24,932 nt of DNA from positions 1 to 24,932 of the forward strand of contig DASPHS010000019.1 of assembly GCA_035629475.1 (NCBI GenBank), in the 5' to 3' direction. Below are positions 13,426 to 21,986 of this stretch, piece by piece. The notes below the pieces were generated by a model. The model was not told the DNA's origin. It searched no databases and worked only from the letters and a program-made list of their open reading frames with translations. Source of the stretch: JARIHD01 sp035629475. GTDB lineage: Bacteria > Patescibacteriota > Saccharimonadia > Saccharimonadales > UBA4665. Position numbers and translations under genes: made by a program. The first letter of the stretch is position 1, and each line of letters starts with the position of its first letter.

Positions 13426-16286
13426 TGGCAACCCTTAAATATAACACTGCAGATGGGGGCACGAACGCCACGGCCGTAACCGTCGGTAACTCCGGTGGCG
13501 CCTCTGGTGACGCTTGGGGCAACGTAACCGGCGGGGCTAATGTCTGGACCTACTCCAGTGCGCAGACCGTCAAGGGTGGGCTTGCCTACCGGTGTGACCA
13601 AGCTGTGGGCGCGGCTGCAGCCCTGCAGATGGACTTTACCAGCGGACAGGCCACCCACTATGGCCGCTGCTATATATACTTGACGGCCCTAAACGCCAAT
13701 GAACATCCATTAGTACGGGCGTACGTGCCGGGTTTCGCCAACGAGGCCTGGCGTATTGCCATCAGCAGCGGTTCACAACTCCGCATCCGTGATGCAGCAG
13801 CGGTAACCCTCGGAACAAGCACCGAAACACTCAGTGCCAACACCTGGTACCGCATTGAATGGAAGGTCGTAGCCGGCACTGGCACAAGTGGCCAGATAAC
13901 GGTCCGCGTGTATAGCGGCGACCTCACCACGCCGCTTATCACCTATACCAATAACGCCTGTAATACGGGCGTGTCCACCGGTCATATCCACTTTGGCAAC
14001 TCACTGTCCGCACCGACTGCAGCCACCATGTATTTCGACGAGATTACCACCAACGACGCGGTGTATCCCGGCCCGGCTAATGTCGTAAATCAGCCACCAA
14101 CCGCCCAGGCTGGCCCCGACCAGACCGTCATTGAGGGGAGCACCGTCACGCTCAACGGCTCAGGATCTAACGATAGCGATGGCACAATCAGCAGCTATAC
14201 CTGGCTGCAAACCGGCGGCGCCAGCGTCACGCTATCTTCAAACAGCAGCCCTACGCCGACGTTTACCGCACCGGTAGCCGGCAACACCCTGACATTCCAA
14301 CTAACAGTAACTGACAATACTGGGGCAACCGCCAGCGACAGTGTTACGGTCAGCGTTAGTAGTACACTCCTGCGCTTCAACAAGGCTGAGGGCGGCAGTA
14401 ATAGCACCGTCGTGACAGCAGCCAATAGTGGCGGCCTGTCTGGTGACCCTTGGGTCAATGTCAGCGGCAGTAACGTCTGGACATACACAACAACAAATGT
14501 TGCCCGCGGCACGTTGGCCTACCAGTGCACTCAGGGTGTTGGCGAGGCTGCCACACTACTGTGGGACCTGCCAGCAATTACTGAGATATATGGGCGTTGC
14601 TACTATTACTTCACGGGGTTTGCCGCTGCCACCCAAATCGTCCTCCGTACCTTTAGCGGCGGCTTCGTCAATGAGGCGTGGCGCCTAGACCTGCAAACTG
14701 ATGGCACGCTTCGGCTGCGTGACGGCGCCACTGATATATTGGGCGTCGCTTCACAGCCGCTGCAGCCAGGTGTGTGGTACCGGGTTGAATGGCATGCCAA
14801 ATCCGGCACCAGCGATGGTATCCTGGAGTTCAAAGTATTCACTGCCGACCAGAGCACCCCACTCTTCAGCTATACCAACACTGCCTGCAATATGAACAGC
14901 AGCATGGACCACGTACAGTTCGGGCCTGGCGCCAGCAACGCGCAGCTGCCCACCATGTACGCCGATGAACTGGCACTCAGCGAGGACAGCTGGATTGGCA
15001 CCGCACCGGGCACCGCCCTGAATGCGCCGCCAACCGCCTACGCTGGTAACGACCAGAACGCCGGCACTGGCACTGCCGTTACGCTTGATGGCTCCGGCTC
15101 ATCAGATGCCGATGGCTCAATTGCGTCCTACGCCTGGACGCAATTGAGCGGTACGGCTGTCACGCTGACAGGCGGCACCACCGCCAAGCCCACCTTTACC
15201 GCGCCGGGCACGGCAGCCACCCTGGTCTTCCGCCTGACCGTAACTGACGACGATGGCGCCACTGGCACCGATACCGTGACCATTAATGTACTGGCTTCAA
15301 TTATTATGCAAAACTCAGCTGCCGGGGGCACAAGCGGTGGCGCCGTTACTGTTGGTAACTCCGGCGGCGCATCAGGCAATGCTTGGCAAACTGTCAATGG
15401 TGGCAGTGCCTGGACATACACCAACGCCCGCACGGCGCGCGGCATTATGGGATACCAGTGTGATATGGCAACAATGACCGCAGCCGTACTGCAGTGGCAA
15501 TTACCCACGCTCGCCGAGCATTATGGCCGCGTGTACTTTAACTGGACGGGGTTTGGCGTAGCCGCTGATGCCATTGTCCGTCTGTGGGCAACTGGCTTTT
15601 CCGAAGCCTTCCGTGTAGAGGTGAATACGGCGCAGCATGTAGTCATGCGGGACTTTAGTGGTTCACGGTTTACCAGTGCCAATGCCCTAGCCGCCAACAC
15701 CTGGTACCGGTTGGAATGGCATGCCGTCAGCAGCACGACCGTCGGCCAGCTCGAACTCCGGCTGTATATTGCCGACCAAACCACGCCCATCGAAACATTT
15801 ACGTCAGCTGCCACATTGAACATCCGCGCCGAGACCTCCTGGATACAGGTTGGGCCGTCACTTGCCAGCACCATGAACCCTGGCGCCCCGCGCAAATACT
15901 TTGATGAAATAGTTATCGGCTCAGCTGCTGGTGGCTGGATCGGTAAAGCAGCCGGCCAGGAAATCAATCAGGCACCAACCGCCAACGCTGGCGCCGATAT
16001 CGCCCTTGAACCCCATGAGACCTACTACCTGCAAGGCTCGGCCACCGATGACGGCACCATTGCCAACTGGAGCTGGCGGCAAATCAGCGGCACGGCTGTG
16101 ACCCTTTCGTCAACGACAACGCAAAGCCCATCATTCACCGTCCCGGCAATCATCGGCGGCGACACACTGGTCTTTGGTCTGACCGTGACTGATGACCGTG
16201 GTGGCGTATCCGCCGAAGATACCGTAACGATTACGGCACTTACGCCCACGGTACTCTTTGCCCGCAATGGGGCGTGGCACGGCTAG
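13425..16286 (+). CDS. Large repeat protein: three lectin-like plus PKD-like units
   Basis: A 953-residue protein built of three units of about 310 residues. Each has a concanavalin/LamG-like beta-sandwich of about 215 residues (starts near 3, 317 and 626; shared GGxxGxAWxxV, WYRxEWHA, and a final MYFDEI). A PKD/REJ-like Ig domain of about 90 residues follows (starts at 222, 533 and 848; shared PPTAxAGxDQ, GSGSxDxDGxIxSYxW, LTVTDxxGATxxDxVT). Such architectures occur in adhesins and carbohydrate-binding extracellular proteins. There is no signal peptide, membrane anchor or sorting motif. It is the last gene of the operon. Its stop codon overlaps that of the convergent dihydrouridine synthase gene. 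Confidence 0.75.
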   Translation: MATLKYNTADGGTNATAVTVGNSGGASGDAWGNVTGGANVWTYSSAQTVKGGLAYRCDQAVGAAAALQMDFTSGQATHYGRCYIYLTALNANEHPLVRAYVPGFANEAWRIAISSGSQLRIRDAAAVTLGTSTETLSANTWYRIEWKVVAGTGTSGQITVRVYSGDLTTPLITYTNNACNTGVSTGHIHFGNSLSAPTAATMYFDEITTNDAVYPGPANVVNQPPTAQAGPDQTVIEGSTVTLNGSGSNDSDGTISSYTWLQTGGASVTLSSNSSPTPTFTAPVAGNTLTFQLTVTDNTGATASDSVTVSVSSTLLRFNKAEGGSNSTVVTAANSGGLSGDPWVNVSGSNVWTYTTTNVARGTLAYQCTQGVGEAATLLWDLPAITEIYGRCYYYFTGFAAATQIVLRTFSGGFVNEAWRLDLQTDGTLRLRDGATDILGVASQPLQPGVWYRVEWHAKSGTSDGILEFKVFTADQSTPLFSYTNTACNMNSSMDHVQFGPGASNAQLPTMYADELALSEDSWIGTAPGTALNAPPTAYAGNDQNAGTGTAVTLDGSGSSDADGSIASYAWTQLSGTAVTLTGGTTAKPTFTAPGTAATLVFRLTVTDDDGATGTDTVTINVLASIIMQNSAAGGTSGGAVTVGNSGGASGNAWQTVNGGSAWTYTNARTARGIMGYQCDMATMTAAVLQWQLPTLAEHYGRVYFNWTGFGVAADAIVRLWATGFSEAFRVEVNTAQHVVMRDFSGSRFTSANALAANTWYRLEWHAVSSTTVGQLELRLYIADQTTPIETFTSAATLNIRAETSWIQVGPSLASTMNPGAPRKYFDEIVIGSAAGGWIGKAAGQEINQAPTANAGADIALEPHETYYLQGSATDDGTIANWSWRQISGTAVTLSSTTTQSPSFTVPAIIGGDTLVFGLTVTDDRGGVSAEDTVTITALTPTVLFARNGAWHG

Positions 16287-17233
16287 GCAGTGGCCAGTAT
16301 GGTCAGTAGTTCATCGGTTGTCGTGGCGGCCATCAGCTGCTCGCGCAGTTCTTTGGCGCCATCAAAGTCACTAATATAGACTTTGCAGAACTTATTCAGC
16401 GTGGCGATATTACGTTCGCGGTTGGGCCAGGTCGCCGCAAACAAGCTTACCTGCTTGGTGTACAGTGCTACCCTTTGCTCTTTGGTGTAGGTAGCCCACG
16501 GGCTATCTGCAGCAAAAGCAAAGGGGTCCTTAAAGATACCCCGGCCAATCATCACCCCATCCAAGCCGTATTGCTCAGCCAGTGCCTCACCCTGGGCACG
16601 GTCCATAACATCACCGTTGCCAACAAATAGCGTATCGGGCGCGATGCGATCACGCAGTTCGCGCACTTCGCCAATCAAATCCCAGTGTGCGGGTACGGCG
16701 CTCATTTCTTTGCGGGTACGGCCGTGCAGCGTCAGCATAGCCAGATTCTGCTGCAGTAGTAGTTCGTGCCAGCTCAGGTCGACCTCATTAAAGCCCAGGC
16801 GGGTTTTCACGCTCACCGGGATGCGGCCGGCAGCCCCTTCTTGGGTGGCCTTGATAATCTCCAGAGCCAGTGGCCGGTTATTAATCAGCGCAGCGCAGCA
16901 ACCGTTCTTGACTTCGGTCTTAGCTGGACAGCCCATATTCAGGTCGATGCCTGCAAAACCCATCTCAACCAACTCTTGGGCGGTCTTGTAAAAGTTCTCG
17001 GGGTTCTTTCCCCACAGCTGGGCGATGATCGGCTGCTCCTCGCCGGTAAACAGAATCTTTTTCATGAGCTTAGGACGGCCCGGACTCTGCAGGCCGTCAA
17101 CGTTCACAAATTCGGTGAAGTACAGGTCTGGCGGGGCACAGCCAGCAACGACTCGGCGAAATACCGAGTCGGTGACGTCATCCATCGGTGCCAATACGAA
17201 GAATGGCTTTGGTAACTGCTGTAATATATTCAT
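16283..17233 (-). CDS. dus: tRNA-dihydrouridine synthase (Dus family)
   Basis: A 316-residue FMN enzyme that reduces uridines in the D loop of tRNA. Visible motifs are LAPMDDVTD near the N-terminus, AQLWGKNPENF, NMGCPAKT with the conserved Cys at 102, the pair of Cys at 112-113, VKTRLGF, LHGRTRKEM, and GNGDVMD followed by DGVMIGRGIFKDP for flavin phosphate binding. Length is normal for DusB-like proteins. Its start lies three bases after the stop of the upstream gene (17237-17641), so the two form an operon. The subfamily (A, B or C) cannot be fixed by eye. The C-terminus converges on the operon 12002-16286 with four bases of overlap. Confidence 0.92.
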   Translation of the reverse strand: MNILQQLPKPFFVLAPMDDVTDSVFRRVVAGCAPPDLYFTEFVNVDGLQSPGRPKLMKKILFTGEEQPIIAQLWGKNPENFYKTAQELVEMGFAGIDLNMGCPAKTEVKNGCCAALINNRPLALEIIKATQEGAAGRIPVSVKTRLGFNEVDLSWHELLLQQNLAMLTLHGRTRKEMSAVPAHWDLIGEVRELRDRIAPDTLFVGNGDVMDRAQGEALAEQYGLDGVMIGRGIFKDPFAFAADSPWATYTKEQRVALYTKQVSLFAATWPNRERNIATLNKFCKVYISDFDGAKELREQLMAATTTDELLTILATA

Positions 17234-17236
17234 TGA

Positions 17237-17641
17237 TTAATTGTCTTGGTGCAACACGTCAGGTTCATGCAGCACATCTGGATTGCGAACGTGGGCAGCA
17301 AGTATCCGCATGTCACGGCGTTCAATACGGAGCTGCTCTGCTCGGTCCGCGACAGCACGGGCAGCCGCGCGGCCGCTCAATACTAACGGAGTATGCAGGT
17401 GCTCTGTCGCACCTGCCAGGAGAGCCGAGGGGGCTTGTTCGGCGTCTGCCATGTCGTCATACAGGTGATGGCCAGGTGCCTCAAGGCCGTAGCGATGGGC
17501 TCGTTCAGCAGCCACCGCATAGGCCTCTTCGAGACCACGCAGTCCCCGGTCGCCAAACTGACGAAGCAGTATCTGCTCCGCCTGGTCTTCTGCGCGGGCT
17601 TCCTGGTAAGGGGTAAGAGGTATCTCTGGGTGTGAACTCAT
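17237..17641 (-). CDS. Uncharacterised soluble protein upstream of dus
   Basis: A 134-residue, Ala/Glu/Arg-rich, probably all-helical protein with repeated charged segments (YQEARAEDQAEQILLRQFGDRGL, AARAVADRAEQLRIERRDMRIL) and a His/Asp-rich C-terminus (LHEPDVLHQD). No membrane segment or known motif is seen. It is the first gene of the operon with dus, and TATAAT (17656-17651) with TTGTAA (17679-17674) and a 17-base spacer lies directly in front. Only nine bases separate the -10 box and ATG 17641, so the message is essentially leaderless. Function unknown. Confidence 0.65.
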   Translation of the reverse strand: MSSHPEIPLTPYQEARAEDQAEQILLRQFGDRGLRGLEEAYAVAAERAHRYGLEAPGHHLYDDMADAEQAPSALLAGATEHLHTPLVLSGRAAARAVADRAEQLRIERRDMRILAAHVRNPDVLHEPDVLHQDN

Positions 17642-17650
17642 AACTGTTGT

Positions 17651-17679
17651 ATTATACCATATCCGTTATGGTTTTACAA
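17651..17679 (-). promoter_or_regulatory. Promoter of the dus operon
   Basis: On the minus strand TTGTAA, 17 bases, TATAAT. The ATG at 17641 is nine bases beyond, which leaves almost no leader. Confidence 0.65.
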
Positions 17680-17688
17680 TTTGTAGGC

Positions 17689-17715
17689 AAAAAATAAAGC
17701 CCTCTTTCGAGGGCT
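17689..17715 (-). terminator. Terminator of the membrane protein gene 17790-18305
   Basis: On the minus strand AGCCCTC pairs with GAGGGCT around a GAAA loop, followed by TTTATTTTTT. Confidence 0.85.
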
Positions 17716-17789
17716 GAATTGGCTATACGCCAACTCCGTAGGATGTTCCTGACATAATTTTTATTCCCCTCCTTCCGGCACTTGGATGA

Positions 17790-18305
17790 TTATTGAAAAT
17801 ATCTAAGCGCTACTAGTAGTATAGCACCTACGAGTAGCGGATAAAACGAGCTCGTGATTGACTCGCCTTTTTTAGCGTGAACCTTAAGGTTATGAGCCGT
17901 CGCCTTGACGTACTCATCTTTGAGCTTTATAAGATAGGCCTTTTCGTCCTGTTCGGCCAGAGTAGCATACTCCTCCTGTTCGAAGGGCACCCGCCATCGT
18001 GCATCTGGTTTTGCCCCATGTACCAGTTTTGCAAGCGCATAGAGCAGACATGCAAGTCCAACGAAATAGAATATGAGACCATATAGCTCATCAGGTATAA
18101 AAAGACGTTCCCTGACACCCGCACCCTCGCCACTCGCACTGCTGGCCCCAGCGTAGAGAAAGGTCATCACTGCAAGCGTTGCACCAATAAAGTACAGTAT
18201 TTTTGATCGGAGGCTTGAAAAGGATGCCGTCAACTCATCATGGAATCTACGCTGCTCGTCTACTGCTATCCTAAGAACTTCAACTGATGGCTCGCCTCGT
18301 GGCAT
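17790..18305 (-). CDS. SLATT/PycTM-like membrane protein
   Basis: About 171 residues from ATG 18305; a GTG at 18317 would add four. The plan is an N-terminal cytoplasmic helix (VLRIAVDEQRRFHDEL), a membrane segment (ILYFIGATLAVMTFLYAG), a second one (GLIFYFVGLACLLYALAKLV), a long charged helix with DEYVKATAHNLKVHAKKGESI, and a last membrane segment (FYPLLVGAILLVALRYF). The spacing of Y, N and K in that helix recalls SLATT and PycTM effector proteins, which sit beside nucleotide-signal synthases in anti-phage systems. No cyclase gene is present in the window, so a defence role is only a possibility. Its own terminator follows, so it is a single-gene unit. Low similarity visible; family uncertain. 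Confidence 0.6.
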   Translation of the reverse strand: MPRGEPSVEVLRIAVDEQRRFHDELTASFSSLRSKILYFIGATLAVMTFLYAGASSASGEGAGVRERLFIPDELYGLIFYFVGLACLLYALAKLVHGAKPDARWRVPFEQEEYATLAEQDEKAYLIKLKDEYVKATAHNLKVHAKKGESITSSFYPLLVGAILLVALRYFQ

Positions 18306-18393
18306 GGCATATATCACTCCCTCTGCCCACCCTTTATCCCAATTTAAAAGCAGTATATCACCTAGTTGCTACAACAAGATAGCAACGAGTAAT

Positions 18394-19908
18394 ATGAGTA
18401 CACCCATGACGAAACACATAATTATTATTGGTAGCGGTTTGGGCGGCCTCATGGCCGCCGCTTTGCTCGGTAAGACTGGGTATGCAGTGACCGTACTTGA
18501 AAAGAATGACCAGCTGGGTGGGCGTGCCGGGTTGCTGCAGGCCGAAGGCTTTACCTTTGACATGGGGCCCAGCTGGTACCTGATGCCTGATATTTTTGAG
18601 CAAATGTTCAACCTGGTCGGCGAGGACGTCAACCAGCACCTGGACCTGGTGAAGCTCAGTCCCAGCTACCGCCTGTTTTACAAATCCACCAGTGAGCACC
18701 TGGACATGACTGGTGACCGCGAACACGATAAGGCTGCTTTTGCAGCTATCGAACCTGGTGCTGATGTACAGCTGGACAAGTTCCTGGATACCGCAGCCTA
18801 TCTGTACGATACGGCCGTGGGCAAACTGCTGCACCGTAACTACACCAAGCCGACCGACATGCTTAACCGTGAGCTCCTGGCCAATGCCGGTAAACTGAAA
18901 ATCCTCACCAACCTGGATACGTATGTGCAGCAGCACTTTAAGGACCAACGATTGCAGCAGATCATTGAGTATCCGGCGGTCTTTTTGGGTGCCAGTCCCT
19001 ACAACACGCCAGCATTTTACAGCCTACTCAGCCACGTATTGTTTACTCAGGGCGTCTACTACCCAATGGGTGGCATCTACAAGATTGTTGAGGCCTTGGT
19101 AGCCATTGGCCGTAAGCACGGCGTGGCATACCGTACCAGTAGCGCCGTAGACAAGATCACCGTGGACGGACACACAGCGACCGGCGTAGCTGTAGGCGAT
19201 GAGCACCTCGCGGCTGATATTGTCGTCAGTAATGCCGACATACATCACACCGAGACCAAACTGCTCGACGTCGCCGACCGTGACCACACCTCAGCCTATT
19301 GGGATAAACGCGTCTCCGCTCCATCCGCCCTGCTGATGTACTTGGGTATCAACCGTCAATACGACAGCCTGCAACACCATAATCTGCTGTTCAGTGATGA
19401 TTGGCGGGAGAATTTTAGGCAAATATTCGATGTGCCAGATGGATTCCCCTCAGACCCTTCACTGTATGTCTGCGCCCCCAGCAAAACGGATCCGAGCGTT
19501 GCCCCGGCTGGACACGAGAATCTGTTCGTGTTAGTACCCCTGCCCGCTGGCATTACATACAGTGACGATCAGCTGGAAACCTATGCCGATGCGGTGCTCG
19601 CCCAGATGGAGCAGTACATGCACCTCCCCGAACTACGCGACCATTTGGTCTATAAAAAGGTGTTCTGTGCCCGCGACTTTGCCGCACGCCTGAACGCTTA
19701 CCGCGGTACCAGCCTGGGCTTGGCACACACGCTCACCCAGACAGCCATCTTCCGGCCCCACAACATAAGCAAAAAGGTCGCCGGCCTGTACTACGTTGGT
19801 GGTGATGTACACCCTGGCATCGGCATGCCCACCACGCTCATTAGCGCAGAGTTACTGTATAAGCACCTCACCGGTGATACTTCCGGGAACCCGCTTACTC
19901 AGCTTTAG
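18394..19908 (+). CDS. CrtI-type phytoene desaturase-like FAD oxidoreductase
   Basis: A 504-residue protein. The N-terminal dinucleotide fold has GSGLGG at 13-18 with VLEKNDQLGGRAG beyond it. FDMGPSWYLMPDIF is the substrate-side motif of carotenoid desaturases, and the C-terminal GGDVHPGIGMPTTLISAELL is the CrtI FAD/carotene signature. Length is typical. CrtI enzymes desaturate phytoene or related polyprenoids. No phytoene synthase or cyclase is nearby, so the substrate is uncertain and a different lipid or polyprenyl substrate is possible. I start at ATG 18394 (MSTPMTK); ATG 18406 is also possible, and no strong ribosome-binding site is seen. Its end overlaps the convergent gene at 19895 by 14 bases. 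Confidence 0.85.
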   Translation: MSTPMTKHIIIIGSGLGGLMAAALLGKTGYAVTVLEKNDQLGGRAGLLQAEGFTFDMGPSWYLMPDIFEQMFNLVGEDVNQHLDLVKLSPSYRLFYKSTSEHLDMTGDREHDKAAFAAIEPGADVQLDKFLDTAAYLYDTAVGKLLHRNYTKPTDMLNRELLANAGKLKILTNLDTYVQQHFKDQRLQQIIEYPAVFLGASPYNTPAFYSLLSHVLFTQGVYYPMGGIYKIVEALVAIGRKHGVAYRTSSAVDKITVDGHTATGVAVGDEHLAADIVVSNADIHHTETKLLDVADRDHTSAYWDKRVSAPSALLMYLGINRQYDSLQHHNLLFSDDWRENFRQIFDVPDGFPSDPSLYVCAPSKTDPSVAPAGHENLFVLVPLPAGITYSDDQLETYADAVLAQMEQYMHLPELRDHLVYKKVFCARDFAARLNAYRGTSLGLAHTLTQTAIFRPHNISKKVAGLYYVGGDVHPGIGMPTTLISAELLYKHLTGDTSGNPLTQL

Positions 19909-20305
19909 TGGGGAACAAGTAGCGCACAGCTACGAACAGCATGCCGGTAATCTGCGCAATGGTAGCCGCAACCAGCAGCTTGAAGCTCCAGTCTTCCAGA
20001 TGGAAGCTCAGCCACTGCGTCCCCTGCATCAGCGCGAATACAAAAATAAGCACTGTTTCGGCGGCCAGGAACACAAAAAGCCGGTTCAATGTGACACGTT
20101 TGAGGCGGATATCTTGGGCGGCATTCTCATTTTTAATCTGTTGTTCACGGGCGATTTCCTGGTCGATATCAATCTTGTCTTCGATGGACTGTGGCAGTGC
20201 CATCGGTGCTGCGCTGCGGGCTGGCGCATCGGTCTTAGCGCGTGCCGTAAACTCGGCAACGCGACGCTTTACTTCGGTTTGCGGAACTTTAGGTGCTTCA
20301 GCCAT
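19895..20305 (-). CDS. Two-helix membrane protein, last gene of the ABC/ImmA operon
   Basis: A 136-residue protein. Residues 1-70 are cytoplasmic and charged (EDKIDIDQEIAREQQIKNENAAQDIRLKR). Two membrane helices follow: LFVFLAAETVLIFVFALMQG and LVAATIAQITGMLFVAVRYLF. It starts three bases after the stop of the ImmA-like peptidase gene, so the two are cotranscribed. Possible roles are a substrate or membrane anchor of the peptidase or a partner of the exporter. No known family recognised. Confidence 0.65.
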   Translation of the reverse strand: MAEAPKVPQTEVKRRVAEFTARAKTDAPARSAAPMALPQSIEDKIDIDQEIAREQQIKNENAAQDIRLKRVTLNRLFVFLAAETVLIFVFALMQGTQWLSFHLEDWSFKLLVAATIAQITGMLFVAVRYLFPTKAE

Positions 20306-20308
20306 ACG

Positions 20309-20833
20309 CTAGTCCAACAGCCCCAGGTGCGTTAATCGAACACTCATAGCAATGGCCGATACCTGGAAGATACGGGCCAGCTTTTGGATACTGCCAATGG
20401 CTCGCCACGCTTCACGCACCAGGTCAGCTGGCATAAGCAGGCTGGCGGCAAAGTTATTAGCCTCAACCTCGAGCTGCTGACTGCTGGCATCATCCATGCG
20501 ATACAGAATCTTAGCGCCGTCCAGCGCCACATCACCATCAATAATGCCCCCTTCGGCACGCAAAATATCCTGATGCAAAAAGTAATGGCCCAGTTCGTGC
20601 CCCAGCGTAAAGTTCTGGCGGGCGGCAGGCTTTTCAGTATTGATAATGATCGAGAACTTGCCGTCGGCATAGGACGTCAGCCCTGATACTTCAGGGTCGT
20701 CTAATGCCGCAAAATGAATCTCCAAATCAGGCCGGTCCTGCAGGATTAACTCGTACGGGAACGGCGCAACTTTATCGGGGTTGTACTTGGTTGCATACTC
20801 TTCGGCCAGTGCGCGGATATGGGCTAGTGTCAT
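20309..20833 (-). CDS. ImmA/IrrE-family zinc metallopeptidase
   Basis: A 174-residue protein with HELGH at 79-83 and the downstream LEVEANNFAASLLMP, in which a Glu (122 or 124) supplies the third zinc ligand. This is the classic ImmA/IrrE (COG2856) core. Members cleave repressors of mobile elements or stress regulators, often a neighbouring XRE protein. No such regulator is adjacent here: the neighbours are an ABC permease (41 bases upstream) and a two-helix membrane protein. The start at ATG 20833 fits the domain; the open frame further upstream is not domain-like. The C-terminus (RLTHLGLLD) is typical. Family call firm, target unknown. Confidence 0.88.
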   Translation of the reverse strand: MTLAHIRALAEEYATKYNPDKVAPFPYELILQDRPDLEIHFAALDDPEVSGLTSYADGKFSIIINTEKPAARQNFTLGHELGHYFLHQDILRAEGGIIDGDVALDGAKILYRMDDASSQQLEVEANNFAASLLMPADLVREAWRAIGSIQKLARIFQVSAIAMSVRLTHLGLLD

Positions 20834-20874
20834 CAACCCGTATTCTACGGCGAGTTGCCCCCTACGGCAAGCGC

Positions 20875-21984
20875 TTACTCCCAGCGGAAGAAACGGAACG
20901 CAACTATATAAATCACGATGAGCCATGCTCCGATCAAACCAAGTTGTGGTGCGATGTCTATCAAACCCTGTCCTTCAGTGACCAGCAAACGGATACCGTC
21001 CACAACAGGTGTCAGCGGCAAGAAGTTGGATATATTCTGCAGCCATTCCGGCATCAGGAAGCGCGGGAAAAACGTACCCGACAGGAACATCATCGGGAAG
21101 ACCACGATGTTGCCCAGTGGCGCAGCCTGGCGTTCATTCTTAGCCCAGCCACCAATTGCCAGACCGATACCCAGAATCATGACGATACTCAGCGCTATGA
21201 ACGGTATGATTTCGAACCAATTACCCACGATATGCAGGTCAAATACCGTCACCGCAAAGAAGAACAGGATGGCTATAGAGACCAGTCCCAAAATAACTTG
21301 CGTCAAGGCCGTGGACACAAAGTACTGCCATACGCGCAACGGTGTCATGCGCAGCCGGCGCAGAATGCCCTGCTTCTTCAGCTCGGGAAAGACATTCATG
21401 GGACCGAAAATACCAATACCGATAATCGAGAAGCCAAGCAGCCCAGCGAAGGCGTAGTCAAACTGGCTCAACCCCGCCTGCTCGGTGGGCTTGCCCTCTG
21501 CCTTAAACGGCTCTACCTGGGGTGTTATGTTGGCGTTTATGCCTTTGAACTGAGCGCTGAGGATAGACGTTAGCGCGCTGCCCGCCTGCTGGTTATTTTG
21601 GGCATAGCGCACCGTGGCAGTACCGCTCGGAAAGGTGTCGCCACCCTTCATCTCACCAAAATTCTTTGGCAAAATGATGGCCGCATCCAGTTGGCTGCGA
21701 CTCATTTTTTCATCGGCAGCCTTAACGGTCGTAATTTCTTTATCTATTTCAAAAATCTTCTGCTTGCCCATATCTTTGACGAACTGCTTGGCAAAGGCGC
21801 TGTCCGATTGGTTGATGACTGCCACGTCAAAACTGATTTCGTTGCCGCCCTTATTTATAAACCCGAATACGAACAAAAAGATTAACGGGAACAATATGCC
21901 GAAAAAGATTGCCAGCTTGTCGCGGAAAAACCGCTTGGTATTAACCCGCGTGAATACCCATACGGTGTAGAGTGCTTTGTTCAT
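20875..21984 (-). CDS. ABC-2 type permease, YhgE/DrrB-like (exporter 2)
   Basis: A 369-residue protein. One N-terminal helix (LAIFFGILFPLIFLFVFGFI) is followed by a large extracytoplasmic loop of about 150 residues. Five helices then follow, including a GIGIFGPMNVFPELKKQGILRRLRMTPL segment that matches the ABC-2 family motif (ExGTLEqLLvTP-like). The long outer loop is typical of the ABC-2 type 3 family (YhhJ/YbhR-like). It starts two bases after the ATPase stop, so the two are translationally linked. Substrate unknown. Confidence 0.85.
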   Translation of the reverse strand: MNKALYTVWVFTRVNTKRFFRDKLAIFFGILFPLIFLFVFGFINKGGNEISFDVAVINQSDSAFAKQFVKDMGKQKIFEIDKEITTVKAADEKMSRSQLDAAIILPKNFGEMKGGDTFPSGTATVRYAQNNQQAGSALTSILSAQFKGINANITPQVEPFKAEGKPTEQAGLSQFDYAFAGLLGFSIIGIGIFGPMNVFPELKKQGILRRLRMTPLRVWQYFVSTALTQVILGLVSIAILFFFAVTVFDLHIVGNWFEIIPFIALSIVMILGIGLAIGGWAKNERQAAPLGNIVVFPMMFLSGTFFPRFLMPEWLQNISNFLPLTPVVDGIRLLVTEGQGLIDIAPQLGLIGAWLIVIYIVAFRFFRWE

Positions 21985-21986
21985 AC

